A stretch of 45,944 nt of DNA from an uncultured Lachnospiraceae bacterium (lineage in GTDB: Bacteria; Bacillota; Clostridia; Lachnospirales; Lachnospiraceae): contig CALWLY010000025.1 in NCBI GenBank assembly GCA_944381635.1, forward strand, positions 1-45,944, written 5' to 3'. Under the pieces are notes generated by a model. That model had not been told where the DNA came from. It saw nothing but the letters and a program-made list of their open reading frames with translations, and did no database searches. Position 1 is the stretch's first letter, and every line of letters starts with the position of its first letter. A program made the translations under genes and the position numbers. This document shows, piece after piece, positions 1-8,340 of this stretch.

Positions 1-130
1 GAAACTTCATTTCCTATCGTATGAAAAAAGACGCTCCGCTGTGGATGCGCACTTCGCGCTCAAGGAAAATGGTTGCTGACGCAACCGCGCTCCGGCGCCA
101 GTGTGCGCTAGAGCGCACACTTTTTATACA
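1..130 (+). repeat. Structured interspersed repeat, family A copy 1
   Basis: First of four copies of a multi-hairpin module; the others are near 8.1, 11.5 and 17.6 kb. Read on the plus strand it holds a TGAC-loop hairpin at 72-85 (GTTGC/GCAAC), a GCGC stem with a TCCG tetraloop at 87-98, and a perfect 8-bp stem at 101-120 (GTGTGCGC/GCGCACAC) followed by five T at 121-125. The last hairpin looks like an intrinsic terminator and ends 53 bases before the permease start codon. The far-left bases match one arm of a hairpin seen in copies 2 and 4, so the element probably continues beyond the window edge. Confidence 0.75.
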
Positions 131-178
131 GTTATACAGATTTACGAAATACAACTAGAGAAAGGCAGAAACTTTACC

Positions 179-1588
179 ATGGAAAACAAAGAAGAAAAAG
201 TAACCAATGTAAGTACGGAAAATATTTACAAACTAAATGGCCGCGTTCCCCTCAGCAGAGCAATTCCTTTCGGTTTGCAGCATGTGCTGGCAATGTTCGT
301 GTCCAATCTGGCTCCTGTACTGATCGTATGCAGTGCAGCCCTAGTAAGAGGAACCGGTGAACATCTGACCTCCGCAGAAATCACCCAATTACTGCAGTGT
401 GCCATGTTTGCCGCAGGTATCGGTACCTGTATGCAGCTTTATCCCATAGGAAAGATCGGATCCGGTCTGCCCATTGTCATGGGTGTAAGTTTTACGTTTT
501 TGGGAAGTCTCCTTGTAATCGCCACAAACCCGGAGCTTGGCTACGAAGGAATGGTAGGCGCCGTCATTCTGGGCGGCATTTTTGAAGGCATCGTAGGCCT
601 GAGCGCAAAATACTGGAAGCGCTTTCTCACACCGGTAGTATCTGCCTGCGTTGTCATCGCAATCGGTCTTTCTCTTTTGCCTGTGGGCATGGATTCCTGG
701 GGCGGCGGAAGCGGTGTGGAGGATTTTGGCTCCTGGTATTATCTGCTGGTCGGTACTTTTACCCTGATCGTCTGCCTTGTATCCCGCCATTTTCTCAAAG
801 GAATCTATAAAAATCTGAATATTCTGGTAGGGCTGGTATTCGGTTATATTCTCTCTGCCATTTTTACGGTTGCGGGAATTGCTCCTTTGGTAGATTTTTC
901 CGGTATTTCAAATACCATCCAGGAAGTAGGCGTTTTCAGCCTTCCTCAGCTGGTATTTTTCACAGAGCACAAACCTGTCTTTGACCTGGGCGCATTTTTT
1001 ACCATCGCTGTTGTCTTTCTGGTTTCCGCCGCTGAAACAACCGGAGCTACCACTGCCGTTTGTACCGGTGCCTTAAACCGGGATATCAAAATGGAAGAAT
1101 TGCAGGGGTCTCTGGCTGTGGACGGTTTTTCCAGTGCGATTTCCGGCTGCTTCGGCTGTCTGCCTCTTACCTCTTTCAGCCAGAACGTAGGACTTGTCAC
1201 AATGACAGGCGTGATCAACCGTTTTACCATTCTGATGGGAGCATTGATTTTAATTCTCTCCTCCCTGTTTCCTCCCCTGGGGGCTTTCTTCAATTCCCTG
1301 CCCCAGCCCGTACTGGGAGGATGTACCGTCATGATGTTTGGCTCTATTCTTTATGAAGGTATTAAAATGATCCGGGAATGCACTTTTGATGACCGCACAA
1401 TGATCATTGTTTCTCTGTCGTTTTCCATCGGCGTAGGCCTTACACAGACATCCGGGAATTTCTTCGCAGCTTTCCCTCAGGCTGTAGGCGATATCTTTAA
1501 CGGAAATGCAGTGGCCGGAGTTTTTGTAGTCTCCTTGCTTTTAAGCCTTCTGCTTCCTTCCAAAAAGTCAGAAATAACACAGAAATAA
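179..1588 (+). CDS. NCS2-family purine (xanthine/urate type) permease
   Basis: Membrane symporter of the nucleobase:cation symporter-2 family, importing a purine base such as xanthine or urate with a proton. The 469-residue protein is almost wholly hydrophobic with a dozen or more membrane segments. An early QHVLAMF motif and the family signature QNVGLVTMTG are present. Glutamine rather than glutamate at the head of the signature points to the xanthine/urate branch rather than the uracil branch. An upstream in-frame ATG at 101 lies inside a repeat; the start at 179 is preferred because an AGAAAGG-like ribosome binding site precedes it and homology begins there. It stands alone, with family A copy 1 in its leader and a strong terminator after it. 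The exact substrate cannot be read from sequence. Confidence 0.9.
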   Translation: MENKEEKVTNVSTENIYKLNGRVPLSRAIPFGLQHVLAMFVSNLAPVLIVCSAALVRGTGEHLTSAEITQLLQCAMFAAGIGTCMQLYPIGKIGSGLPIVMGVSFTFLGSLLVIATNPELGYEGMVGAVILGGIFEGIVGLSAKYWKRFLTPVVSACVVIAIGLSLLPVGMDSWGGGSGVEDFGSWYYLLVGTFTLIVCLVSRHFLKGIYKNLNILVGLVFGYILSAIFTVAGIAPLVDFSGISNTIQEVGVFSLPQLVFFTEHKPVFDLGAFFTIAVVFLVSAAETTGATTAVCTGALNRDIKMEELQGSLAVDGFSSAISGCFGCLPLTSFSQNVGLVTMTGVINRFTILMGALILILSSLFPPLGAFFNSLPQPVLGGCTVMMFGSILYEGIKMIRECTFDDRTMIIVSLSFSIGVGLTQTSGNFFAAFPQAVGDIFNGNAVAGVFVVSLLLSLLLPSKKSEITQK

Positions 1589-1592
1589 TCCT

Positions 1593-1643
1593 GGCGTCGG
1601 TGCATAGGACTAAGGCGTATTGTCCCCCGTACACCGACGCCAA
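1593..1643. repeat. Miniature copy of the GCGTCGGTGTAC-ended palindromic element
   Basis: A 49-bp unit with inverted ends (GCGTCGGTG / CACCGACGC). Read on the minus strand its first ~36 bases match the left end of the 272-bp element at 29129-29400, including the CAATACGCC stretch, but the whole interior is missing. It lies between the permease stop codon and its terminator. It looks like an internally deleted relative of the longer element. Confidence 0.65.
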
Positions 1644-1645
1644 TC

Positions 1646-1696
1646 AAAAAAGGAAGCTTACGGTTTACTTTGATGTACCGTAAGCTTCCTTTTTTC
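1646..1696. terminator. Bidirectional intrinsic terminator
   Basis: Perfect 13-bp stem (1652-1664 GGAAGCTTACGGT with 1677-1689), flanked by A6 on the left and T6 on the right, so it can act for both strands. It ends the permease transcript on plus and the short collagen-like frame on minus. Confidence 0.9.
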
Positions 1697-1725
1697 TCTT
1701 TATTTCACAAATGTTGAGCATAAAT

Positions 1726-1797
1726 TCATGCACCAGTTGCTCCGGTAGGCCCCTGACAGCATCCGCAATTTCTTTTATTGCAAAAATTTCCAAACAT
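1726..1797 (-). CDS. 23-residue peptide resembling the N-terminus of a collagen-like spore-surface protein
   Basis: A very short frame translating to a Cys-rich head followed by GPTGATGA and a stop. In clostridia a CxCC-x-GPTGATG junction is typical of BclA-like exosporium proteins, where hundreds of Gly-X-Thr triplets follow; here only two triplets remain. The ribosome binding site AGAAAGGA (1803-1810) is strong and 5 bases from the ATG. Upstream is CATATTATA, an exact match to the sigma-K -10 consensus CATANNNTA, about 17 bases after a GACA. It lies after the carB terminator and before the bidirectional terminator, so it may be its own transcription unit. A competing 72-codon frame (1665-1883) overlaps it in another phase and runs through the terminator; I consider that one spurious. 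This could be a real micro-peptide or a collagen-like gene whose repeats collapsed. Confidence 0.45.
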   Translation of the reverse strand: MFGNFCNKRNCGCCQGPTGATGA

Positions 1798-1867
1798 ATA
1801 AATCCTTTCTTTTTTGTCTTTTCTACTATAATATGACATTTTTCTGCATGGATGTCACAAACAGTAA

Positions 1868-1908
1868 AAACAGCGGTCCGCACTTTTTCGATGCGAACCG
1901 CTGTTTAT
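1868..1908 (-). terminator. Terminator of carB
   Basis: On the minus strand AAACAGCGGTTCGCA pairs with TGCGGACCGCTGTTT around a short loop and runs into TTTTTA, just after the carB stop codon. Confidence 0.85.
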
Positions 1909-1920
1909 TATTAGTAGTTT

Positions 1921-4900
1921 TTATTTATCTGTAATTTCAGCGTGGAATTCCTGTAAGGATTTTACAGGCAGTTTTCCGTCGCGTTTTGCAGAGTGAATTC
2001 CTTCCACAGTCGCTTTGGCAGCTGCCATAGTTGTGATATAAGGAATCTTGTTTTTGATTGCTGCCTTACGGATGTAGCTGTCATCTGTTGCACCTTTCTT
2101 TCCGCGAGGTGTGTTGACGATGATCTGTACGCTTCCGTTGGTAATCTTATCCAGTACGTTAGGTCTGCCTTCGTCAATCTTTGCAACCTTCAGAGCCGGG
2201 ATACCTGCTGCCTCAATGGTATCGCAGGTTCTTCCGGTAGCCATGATCTCAAAGCCGCATTTGTGGAATCCTTTTGCTACTTCCACAACTTCTGCCTTGT
2301 CACGGTCGTTAACACTGATCAGAACGCATCCTTCCAAAGGAAGTTTGCTCTTGGTTGCTTCCTGTGCTTTGTAGAATGCATCGCCGAAGTCTGTGGAAAG
2401 ACCTAAAACTTCGCCGGTAGAACGCATTTCCGGTCCTAACAGAGGGTCTACTTCCGGGAACATATTGAAGGGGAATACCGCTTCTTTTACGCCGTAGTGA
2501 GTAAATTTCTTCTCTTTCAGGCCCGGTACCGGAGACGGTTTTCCTGTGTATTCGCTTGTCATGATTTCTGTTGCCAGTTTTACCATGTTGATACCGCATA
2601 CTTTGGATACAAGCGGCACTGTTCTGGATGCTCTCGGGTTTGCTTCCAGTACGAATACTTTTCCATCTTCGATCGCATACTGCATATTCATCAGACCTAC
2701 AACATGCATTTCATGTGCGATCTTCTTTGTATATTCTTTGATTGTTTCAATCTGAGCTTCTGTCAGTCCCTTAGGAGGGATTACACATGCGGAGTCACCG
2801 GAGTGAACGCCTGCAAGTTCGATATGCTCCATAACGGAAGGAACAAATACGTTCTCGCCGTCGCTGATCGCATCTGCTTCACACTCTGTTGCATGATGCA
2901 GGAAACGGTCGATAAGAATAGGTCTGTCCGGAGTTACGCCAACTGCCTGATTCATATAGAATGCAAGAGCTTCGCTGTCGTATACTACTTCCATTCCGCG
3001 GCCGCCCAGTACGTAGGAAGGACGAACCATAACCGGATAACCGATCTTCTCTGCGATAGCAAGAGCTTCTTCTGTGTTTACTGCCATTCCTGATTCCGGC
3101 ATAGGAATGTTCAGTTTTTCCATCATCTCACGGAACAGGTCACGGTCTTCTGCCAGGTCAATGGTTTCCGGAGTTGTTCCCAGAATATTTACTCCGTTTT
3201 TCTTCAGCGCTGCTGCCAGATTCAGAGGTGTCTGTCCGCCGAACTGTGCGATTACACCCAGCGGTTTTTCTTTTTCGTAAATTGCCAGAACGTCTTCCAG
3301 AGTCAGAGGCTCAAAGTACAGCTTGTCGGAAGTATCGTAGTCTGTGGAAACAGTTTCCGGGTTGCAGTTTACGATGATCGTCTCAAATCCCAGTTCCTTT
3401 AATGCCTTTGCAGCGTGTACACAGCAGTAATCGAATTCGATACCCTGGCCGATACGGTTCGGTCCGCCGCCTAAGATCATGATCTTCTGACGGTCTGTGT
3501 TTACAGGGCTCTCATCTTTCACATGGTAGGTGGAGTAATAATATGCAGAATCTTTGGTACCGCTTACATGTACTCCTTCCCATGCTTCCACAATGCCGTT
3601 TTCTGTTCTTTCGCTGCGAATATCGTCTTCGCTTACTTCCAGGATCTGGCTTAAATATTTATCGGAAAATCCGTCCAGTTTTGCCTGTTTTAATACTTCC
3701 GGAGCCGGAAGAGTTCCTTTGTTTTTCAGCAGCTGCTCTTCCTCTTCCACCAATTCTTTCATCTGCTCAATAAAGTAATGTTTTACTTTGGTCAGCTGAT
3801 GGATTTCTTCTACCGTAGCTCCTTTTCTCAGAGCTTCGTACATAATGAAATGACGCTCACTGCTGGGAGTTGCCAGCATTTTAAGCAGTTCTTTCTTGTC
3901 TTTTTTATCAAAGTCTTTCACATGTCCCAGACCGTATCTTCCGTTTTCCAGACTGCGGATTGCTTTCTGGAAAGCTTCCTTATAGGTCTTGCCGATGCTC
4001 ATAACTTCACCAACTGCGCGCATCTGTGTGCCCAGTTTATCTTCTACGCCCTTGAATTTTTCAAAAGCCCATCTTGCAAATTTGATTACGATATAATCTC
4101 CGCCCGGAACGTATTTGTCCAGAGTACCGTATTTACCGCAGGGGATTTCATCCAAGGTAAGTCCGCTTGCCAGCATCGCAGATACAAGAGCGATCGGGAA
4201 ACCGGTTGCCTTACTTGCCAGAGCGGAGGAACGGGATGTTCTGGGGTTGATTTCGATAACCAGAATACGTCCTGTCACCGGATCGTGTGCAAACTGTACG
4301 TTGGTACCGCCGATTACTTCGATTGCCTCAACAATACGATATGCCTGTTCCTGAAGTTTTTTCTGTACATCCTCGGAGATGGTCAGCATCGGCGCGGAAC
4401 AGAAAGAGTCTCCTGTGTGAACGCCCAGCGGGTCGATGTTCTCGATGAAGCAGACGGTGATCATATTGTTCTTTGCATCTCTGACTACTTCCAGCTCCAG
4501 CTCTTCCCATCCAAGAATGGATTCTTCCACCAGTACCTGGCCTACCATACTTGCCTGAAGACCTCTTGCACATACTGTTTTTAATTCTTCTTTATTGTAT
4601 ACCAGACCGCCGCCTGCGCCGCCCATGGTGTATGCGGGACGCAGAACTACCGGATATCCCAGTTTGTCTGCAATAGCAAGAGCTTCGTCCACAGAGTATG
4701 CCACTTCACTTCTTGCCATCTCAATGCCAAGAGATTCCATTGTCTTCTTGAACTCAATACGGTCTTCGCCTCTTTCAATGGCATCAACCTGAACACCGAT
4801 AACCTTTACGTTATATTTATCCAGGACTCCCGCATTCTGCAGTTCAGAACACAGATTCAGACCTGACTGTCCGCCCAGGTTGGGAAGCAGTGCATCCGGT

Positions 4901-5142
4901 CTTTCTTTTGCGATGATCTGCTCCAGACGTTCTACGTTCAGCGGCTCAATATATGTGATATCTGCTGTGTCCGGATCTGTCATGATGGTCGCCGGGTTGG
5001 AGTTAACCAGAACGATTTCATAACCGAGATTTTTCAGTGCTTTACAAGCCTGTGTACCGGAATAGTCGAATTCGCATGCCTGTCCGATAATAATCGGTCC
5101 TGAGCCGATTATCAGTACTTTGTGAATGTCTTCTCTTTTCAT
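1921..5142 (-). CDS. carB: Carbamoyl-phosphate synthase large subunit
   Basis: Makes carbamoyl phosphate from bicarbonate, ATP and glutamine-derived ammonia for pyrimidine and arginine synthesis. At 1073 residues it is full length. It has two homologous ATP-grasp halves: the first opens with VLIIGSGPIIIGQACEFDYS, the second with MILGGGPNRIGQGIEFDYCC near residue 560. A C-terminal MGS-like allosteric domain ends in TTMAAAKATVEGIHS. The start is supported by AAAGGTGG before the ATG. The small subunit gene carA, usually adjacent, is not in the window; the gene has its own promoter and terminator and appears to be a single-gene unit. No PyrR or arginine-type leader was recognised in the 55-base 5' region. 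Confidence 0.97.
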   Translation of the reverse strand: MKREDIHKVLIIGSGPIIIGQACEFDYSGTQACKALKNLGYEIVLVNSNPATIMTDPDTADITYIEPLNVERLEQIIAKERPDALLPNLGGQSGLNLCSELQNAGVLDKYNVKVIGVQVDAIERGEDRIEFKKTMESLGIEMARSEVAYSVDEALAIADKLGYPVVLRPAYTMGGAGGGLVYNKEELKTVCARGLQASMVGQVLVEESILGWEELELEVVRDAKNNMITVCFIENIDPLGVHTGDSFCSAPMLTISEDVQKKLQEQAYRIVEAIEVIGGTNVQFAHDPVTGRILVIEINPRTSRSSALASKATGFPIALVSAMLASGLTLDEIPCGKYGTLDKYVPGGDYIVIKFARWAFEKFKGVEDKLGTQMRAVGEVMSIGKTYKEAFQKAIRSLENGRYGLGHVKDFDKKDKKELLKMLATPSSERHFIMYEALRKGATVEEIHQLTKVKHYFIEQMKELVEEEEQLLKNKGTLPAPEVLKQAKLDGFSDKYLSQILEVSEDDIRSERTENGIVEAWEGVHVSGTKDSAYYYSTYHVKDESPVNTDRQKIMILGGGPNRIGQGIEFDYCCVHAAKALKELGFETIIVNCNPETVSTDYDTSDKLYFEPLTLEDVLAIYEKEKPLGVIAQFGGQTPLNLAAALKKNGVNILGTTPETIDLAEDRDLFREMMEKLNIPMPESGMAVNTEEALAIAEKIGYPVMVRPSYVLGGRGMEVVYDSEALAFYMNQAVGVTPDRPILIDRFLHHATECEADAISDGENVFVPSVMEHIELAGVHSGDSACVIPPKGLTEAQIETIKEYTKKIAHEMHVVGLMNMQYAIEDGKVFVLEANPRASRTVPLVSKVCGINMVKLATEIMTSEYTGKPSPVPGLKEKKFTHYGVKEAVFPFNMFPEVDPLLGPEMRSTGEVLGLSTDFGDAFYKAQEATKSKLPLEGCVLISVNDRDKAEVVEVAKGFHKCGFEIMATGRTCDTIEAAGIPALKVAKIDEGRPNVLDKITNGSVQIIVNTPRGKKGATDDSYIRKAAIKNKIPYITTMAAAKATVEGIHSAKRDGKLPVKSLQEFHAEITDK

Positions 5143-5197
5143 AATCCACCTTTATCCTTTCCTGTCCAGTATTATTTTGCTCAAAAAAACTCACTAT

Positions 5198-5226
5198 ATT
5201 TTAGCACAATCTTTTTCAATCAACAA
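5198..5226 (-). promoter_or_regulatory. Probable carB promoter
   Basis: Minus strand -35 TTGTTG (5221-5226), 17-base spacer, -10 TAAAAT (5198-5203), about 55 bases before the carB start codon and directly after the upstream gene's stop. Confidence 0.55.
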
Positions 5227-6320
5227 TCACTATTTTTATTTTTTCCAAAATTCCATTTTTCCGAAAAGTATTGTCTGTTATACTGACATGCCGTATCCCA
5301 TGGTTTGTAGGTGATAGCCTTTTCATTGTATGCGTACGCCTTCCAGTGTTCCCCGATTCTGTCATAGCACACACACAGCTGGATACAGGGCAGGAATCCA
5401 TAGCAGTCTTCCTCCACAAAAGCCCCTTCTTTTTCCTTTCTTTCCACCAAAAGCGCCTGCTCATACCAGAAGATCGCCTGTTTATAAAGATGCTCTTCCA
5501 TAAAAAGCCGTCCCAGTTCACAGCAGATTTCCGCCCTGGGAACATCATAGAGAAAGCTTGAAAGCAAACTGTTAAAAGCTTCCTTTTTCCTGCCCGTTCT
5601 TTCCTGGCAGAGCGCTATAAGACGGCTGGCGTCTATTTTATTTTCCACCCATCCTTCCTTTTTATCCAGAAATTTCCGGAAAGCCTCCTGGGCTTCTTCG
5701 TATTTCTCATGATAAAACAGTTCCCTGGCATAATAAAACTGTTCCCTTGGCTCAAACTCTGCCTTCTGCAGCAGCATTTTTTCATAAATCCGCAGATTGC
5801 GATCCGAATCTGGCTTATTTTCCCGGCGATGATAAACCGGAATTTCCTCATACACAATCTTTCCCCTGGGCGCTATGACCTCATGAACCCGGCCTTCCCA
5901 GCGAAAACCTCCGTGATTTTTCAAAATCCGCTCCCGATAATAGAAAAAAGAAGGACTTCCGTCAGGATTCACCCCTGTCACATAGGGCATCATAACAACA
6001 TCCACTTCTTTTGACAGGGAGTTTTTCAGTTCGAGCAGCTTCCTCTTCGATTCTTCGCTTAACACATCATCCGCATCCAGCCACAGAATATAATCCATGC
6101 CGGCTTTGGAAAAGGAAAAGTTCCTTGCCGCGGAAAAATCGTCTTCCCATAAAAAATCATAAATTTTATCCGTAAATTTCCCGGCAATCTCTTTGGTTTT
6201 ATCTTCAGATCCTGTGTCCGCTACAATAATTTCATCCACAGCTCCGCCTGCGCTTTCCAGACACCGCGCCAGCGTGGCTTCTTCATTTTTTACAATCATA
6301 CATAAACTGATGGTTATCAT
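5220..6320 (-). CDS. Family 2 glycosyltransferase with C-terminal TPR region
   Basis: Predicted cytosolic GT-A fold transferase. Residues 1-100 hold ISLCMIVKNEEATLARCLES, the nucleotide-sugar pocket IIVADTGSEDKT and the metal-binding LDADD motif. Residues ~200-366 are helix-turn-helix repeats of TPR type (for example YEEAQEAFRKFL and KQAIFWYEQALL). The same layout occurs in SunS-like and other protein- or peptide-modifying glycosyltransferases of Firmicutes, but no peptide substrate gene is next to it. AAAGGCGG precedes the ATG. The gene is monocistronic; its stop abuts the carB promoter. The acceptor is unknown. Confidence 0.88.
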   Translation of the reverse strand: MITISLCMIVKNEEATLARCLESAGGAVDEIIVADTGSEDKTKEIAGKFTDKIYDFLWEDDFSAARNFSFSKAGMDYILWLDADDVLSEESKRKLLELKNSLSKEVDVVMMPYVTGVNPDGSPSFFYYRERILKNHGGFRWEGRVHEVIAPRGKIVYEEIPVYHRRENKPDSDRNLRIYEKMLLQKAEFEPREQFYYARELFYHEKYEEAQEAFRKFLDKKEGWVENKIDASRLIALCQERTGRKKEAFNSLLSSFLYDVPRAEICCELGRLFMEEHLYKQAIFWYEQALLVERKEKEGAFVEEDCYGFLPCIQLCVCYDRIGEHWKAYAYNEKAITYKPWDTACQYNRQYFSEKWNFGKNKNSDC

Positions 6321-6384
6321 ACACTTCCGCCTTTCCCGTTCTGTACTCTATCTTATGCAAAATTTAAAATTCTGCTCTTTTTTG

Positions 6385-6413
6385 GTATAATGCGCCCTTC
6401 TGTGTCCATACTA
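6385..6413 (+). promoter_or_regulatory. Sigma-G/sigma-F-type promoter of the spoVA operon
   Basis: GTATA (6385-6389), 17-base spacer, CATACTA (6407-6413). This fits the forespore consensus GNATR-N17/18-CATNNTA, as expected for spoVA, which is sigma-G dependent in Bacillus. It lies 55 bases before spoVAA. Confidence 0.65.
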
Positions 6414-6467
6414 ACCTTCAAATACCAAAATCAGGCAATACTGTATTTTGCTCTTAAAGGAAGGTGA

Positions 6468-7103
6468 ATGATCATGGCACAGGAAACTCTGTATTTAAAG
6501 CTTGACCGCAACGTGGAACTGCAAAAAGACGAGGTCAACCTTTCCGATCTGGGAAAACTGTACTGCCGCAACCACGAAATTCTGGCACGGGCAAAGGCCA
6601 TGCATGTGCTGCGGTTCCATGAAAAAGATCCCAAGCGTCAGGTTTTAAGTGTCATGAAACTGATTGCTAAAATTCAGGAACAATTTCAAAATGTGGAAGT
6701 GGAAAACATCGGGGAATCGGAGGTCGTCATTGAGCGGGTAAAAGCCAATAAGTATAAAGGTCCTCTGCAGTGGCTGAAAATTATTTTCGTGTGCGGGATC
6801 TGTTTTTTCGGCTCTTCCTTCACGATTATGGCCTTTCACAATGACGTTAATATTTCCCGTGTCTTCATACAGATTTATGAAATGTTGACAGGCGAAACTT
6901 CCGAAGGGTACACGATACTGGAATTTTCCTATTCCATAGGGCTTTCTCTGGGAATTTTAGTGTTCTTCAATCATATCGGCGGAAGGCGAATCACCAAAGA
7001 TCCCACGCCCATTGAAGTGGAAATGCGCATTTATGAAAACGATGTAAACAATTCCCTTGTAAAAACAGCAAAAAGAGAGGGAAAGATCATCGATGTGGAG
7101 TAA
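6468..7103 (+). CDS. spoVAA: Stage V sporulation protein AA
   Basis: Component of the spore inner-membrane SpoVA complex that moves calcium-dipicolinate. The 211-residue protein has a soluble N-terminal domain (about 1-100) that begins LYLKLDRNVELQKDEVNLSD, as in SpoVAA of Bacillus. A membrane segment (IIFVCGICFFGSSFTIMAF) and a second one follow, with a FNHIGGRRITKDPTPIEVEM tail typical of the family. AAAGGAAGGTGA precedes two possible ATGs, at 6468 and 6474; the first has the better spacing. It overlaps spoVAB by 11 bases, so the two are translationally coupled. A forespore-type promoter lies upstream. Confidence 0.92.
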   Translation: MIMAQETLYLKLDRNVELQKDEVNLSDLGKLYCRNHEILARAKAMHVLRFHEKDPKRQVLSVMKLIAKIQEQFQNVEVENIGESEVVIERVKANKYKGPLQWLKIIFVCGICFFGSSFTIMAFHNDVNISRVFIQIYEMLTGETSEGYTILEFSYSIGLSLGILVFFNHIGGRRITKDPTPIEVEMRIYENDVNNSLVKTAKREGKIIDVE

Positions 7104-7581
7104 GCAGATTCTTCTGGCTCTGGTGGGATTTAGCGCCGGGCTTCTTGTTTCCGCCGGAGTTTTTACGGTGCTTCTTTCCGTAGGACTGGTTCCCCGTTTT
7201 GCCGGAAAGACACACACCAATAACCGGGTATTCCTTTATGAGGAAATGATTGTTTTCGGCACGATACTGGGGACTGTACTCAGCATTTTTTCCGACTGGA
7301 CATACTTTGGCGCAAAGATTCATACCGTTTTCACGTCCGGAAGTCTTCCCCTTATACTCTGGGATCTTTTTGCCCTGGTATTTGTTATCGCTTTCGGATT
7401 GTATGCCGGCATTTTCGCGGGCTGTCTGGCGCTGGCCATTGCAGAAATGCTGGACTCTATCCCCATTTTTGCCCGTCGTATTTCCCTCCGGCACGGAGTA
7501 GGTCTTGCCGTGCTCTTCGTATCCCTGGGAAAATTTCTGGGTTCGCTGCTCTATTTTTCCCGACACTTTTTTGAACAATAA
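7093..7581 (+). CDS. spoVAB: Stage V sporulation protein AB
   Basis: Small integral membrane partner of SpoVAA in the spore dipicolinate channel. The 162 residues form four or five hydrophobic segments, starting LLALVGFSAGLLVSAGVFTV, with the family stretch FAGKTHTNNRVFLYEEMI at about 36-53. The start lies inside the end of spoVAA, with GAGGGAAAG as ribosome binding site. It is the second gene of the operon, 17 bases before spoVAC. Confidence 0.9.
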   Translation: MWSKQILLALVGFSAGLLVSAGVFTVLLSVGLVPRFAGKTHTNNRVFLYEEMIVFGTILGTVLSIFSDWTYFGAKIHTVFTSGSLPLILWDLFALVFVIAFGLYAGIFAGCLALAIAEMLDSIPIFARRISLRHGVGLAVLFVSLGKFLGSLLYFSRHFFEQ

Positions 7582-7598
7582 TCCAAAGGAGAATTATT

Positions 7599-8054
7599 AT
7601 GGACGAAGCAAAGAAAAAACAATATCAGAACTATGTCAAACAGGTCACTCCCACCCACAGCCTCCCCCTGCAGATGCTCAAGGCCTTTCTCTGCGGCGGT
7701 ATCATCTGCTGCATCGGTCAGGCTATTTTGAATTTTGCCTCCCAGAACGGGCTTGACAAACAGACCGCAGGAAGCTGGTGCTCTCTGCTGCTCATTCTCT
7801 TAAGTGTTGTCCTCACCGGCTTCAACATTTACCCTTCCATCGTAAAATGGGGCGGTGCAGGCGCCCTGGTTCCCATCACCGGTTTTGCAAACTCTGTGGC
7901 GGCTCCCGCCATTGAATTTAAAAAAGAAGGACAGGTATTTGGCATAGGCTGCAAAATTTTTACCATCGCCGGACCGGTAATCCTCTACGGCATCTTAAGT
8001 TCTTGGGCTTTAGGACTGATTTACTGGATTCTAAAGCTATCCGCTATTATGTAA
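7599..8054 (+). CDS. spoVAC: Stage V sporulation protein AC
   Basis: Membrane channel subunit; in Bacillus it acts as a mechanosensitive channel releasing dipicolinate during germination. The 151 residues match full-length SpoVAC: the N-terminal NYVKQVTPTHSLPLQMLKAF, the central GFNIYPSIVKWGGAGALVPI and the later GFANSVAAPAIEFKKEGQVF are hallmarks. AAAGGAG precedes the ATG. In most clostridia spoVAD and spoVAE follow directly; here the next 290 bases are a family A repeat and terminators, so the operon ends here. Confidence 0.95.
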   Translation: MDEAKKKQYQNYVKQVTPTHSLPLQMLKAFLCGGIICCIGQAILNFASQNGLDKQTAGSWCSLLLILLSVVLTGFNIYPSIVKWGGAGALVPITGFANSVAAPAIEFKKEGQVFGIGCKIFTIAGPVILYGILSSWALGLIYWILKLSAIM

Positions 8055-8100
8055 AAGGTATGTATTTTAACGCAGCATAGTCTTTCCTATGAATAGAAAA

Positions 8101-8250
8101 GTGTGCGCCAGGGCGCACACTCGCGCCGAAGCGCGGTTGCGTCAGCAACTATTTTCCGGGTTATCTCTGATTGCCTGAGCGCTGAGTGCGCATCCACAGC
8201 AGAGCGTTTTTTATACAGCAGGAAATGAAATTTCCTGCTGTATAAAAAAT
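8101..8250. repeat. Structured interspersed repeat, family A copy 2, with terminal hairpin
   Basis: Hairpins at 8101-8120 (GTGTGCGCC/GGCGCACAC), 8122-8135 (CGCGC stem; TTCG loop on the minus strand) and 8136-8149 (GTTGC stem, TGAC loop on minus). At the other end is a 20+3+20 base palindrome at 8207-8249. Unlike the other copies it carries ~18 extra bases in the middle. It lies between the convergent spoVAC and sortase genes, where its hairpins could terminate both. Confidence 0.75.
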
Positions 8251-8300
8251 CGCACTGCGGTCTGTCTTCACTGCCGCAGTGCGATTTCGTATTCTTTTTA
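8251..8300. terminator. Intrinsic terminator between spoVAC and the sortase gene
   Basis: CGCACTGCGG (8251-8260) pairs with CCGCAGTGCG (8274-8283). It is followed on plus by ATTTCGTATTCTTTTTATTTT and on minus by the T-run of the neighbouring palindrome. Confidence 0.65.
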
Positions 8301-8340
8301 TTTTCAGCTGAGGGTATCAAAAGGTATTCTACCCTCTTTA

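Noticed and set aside
1665-1883. 72-codon minus frame overlapping the collagen-like micro-ORF
   Set aside because: It has no ribosome binding site, runs through the bidirectional terminator stem, and resembles no family I know.
1993-4792. Many plus-strand frames of 60-270 codons opposite carB
   Set aside because: They are antisense shadows of a highly conserved gene, with no ribosome binding sites or recognisable domains.
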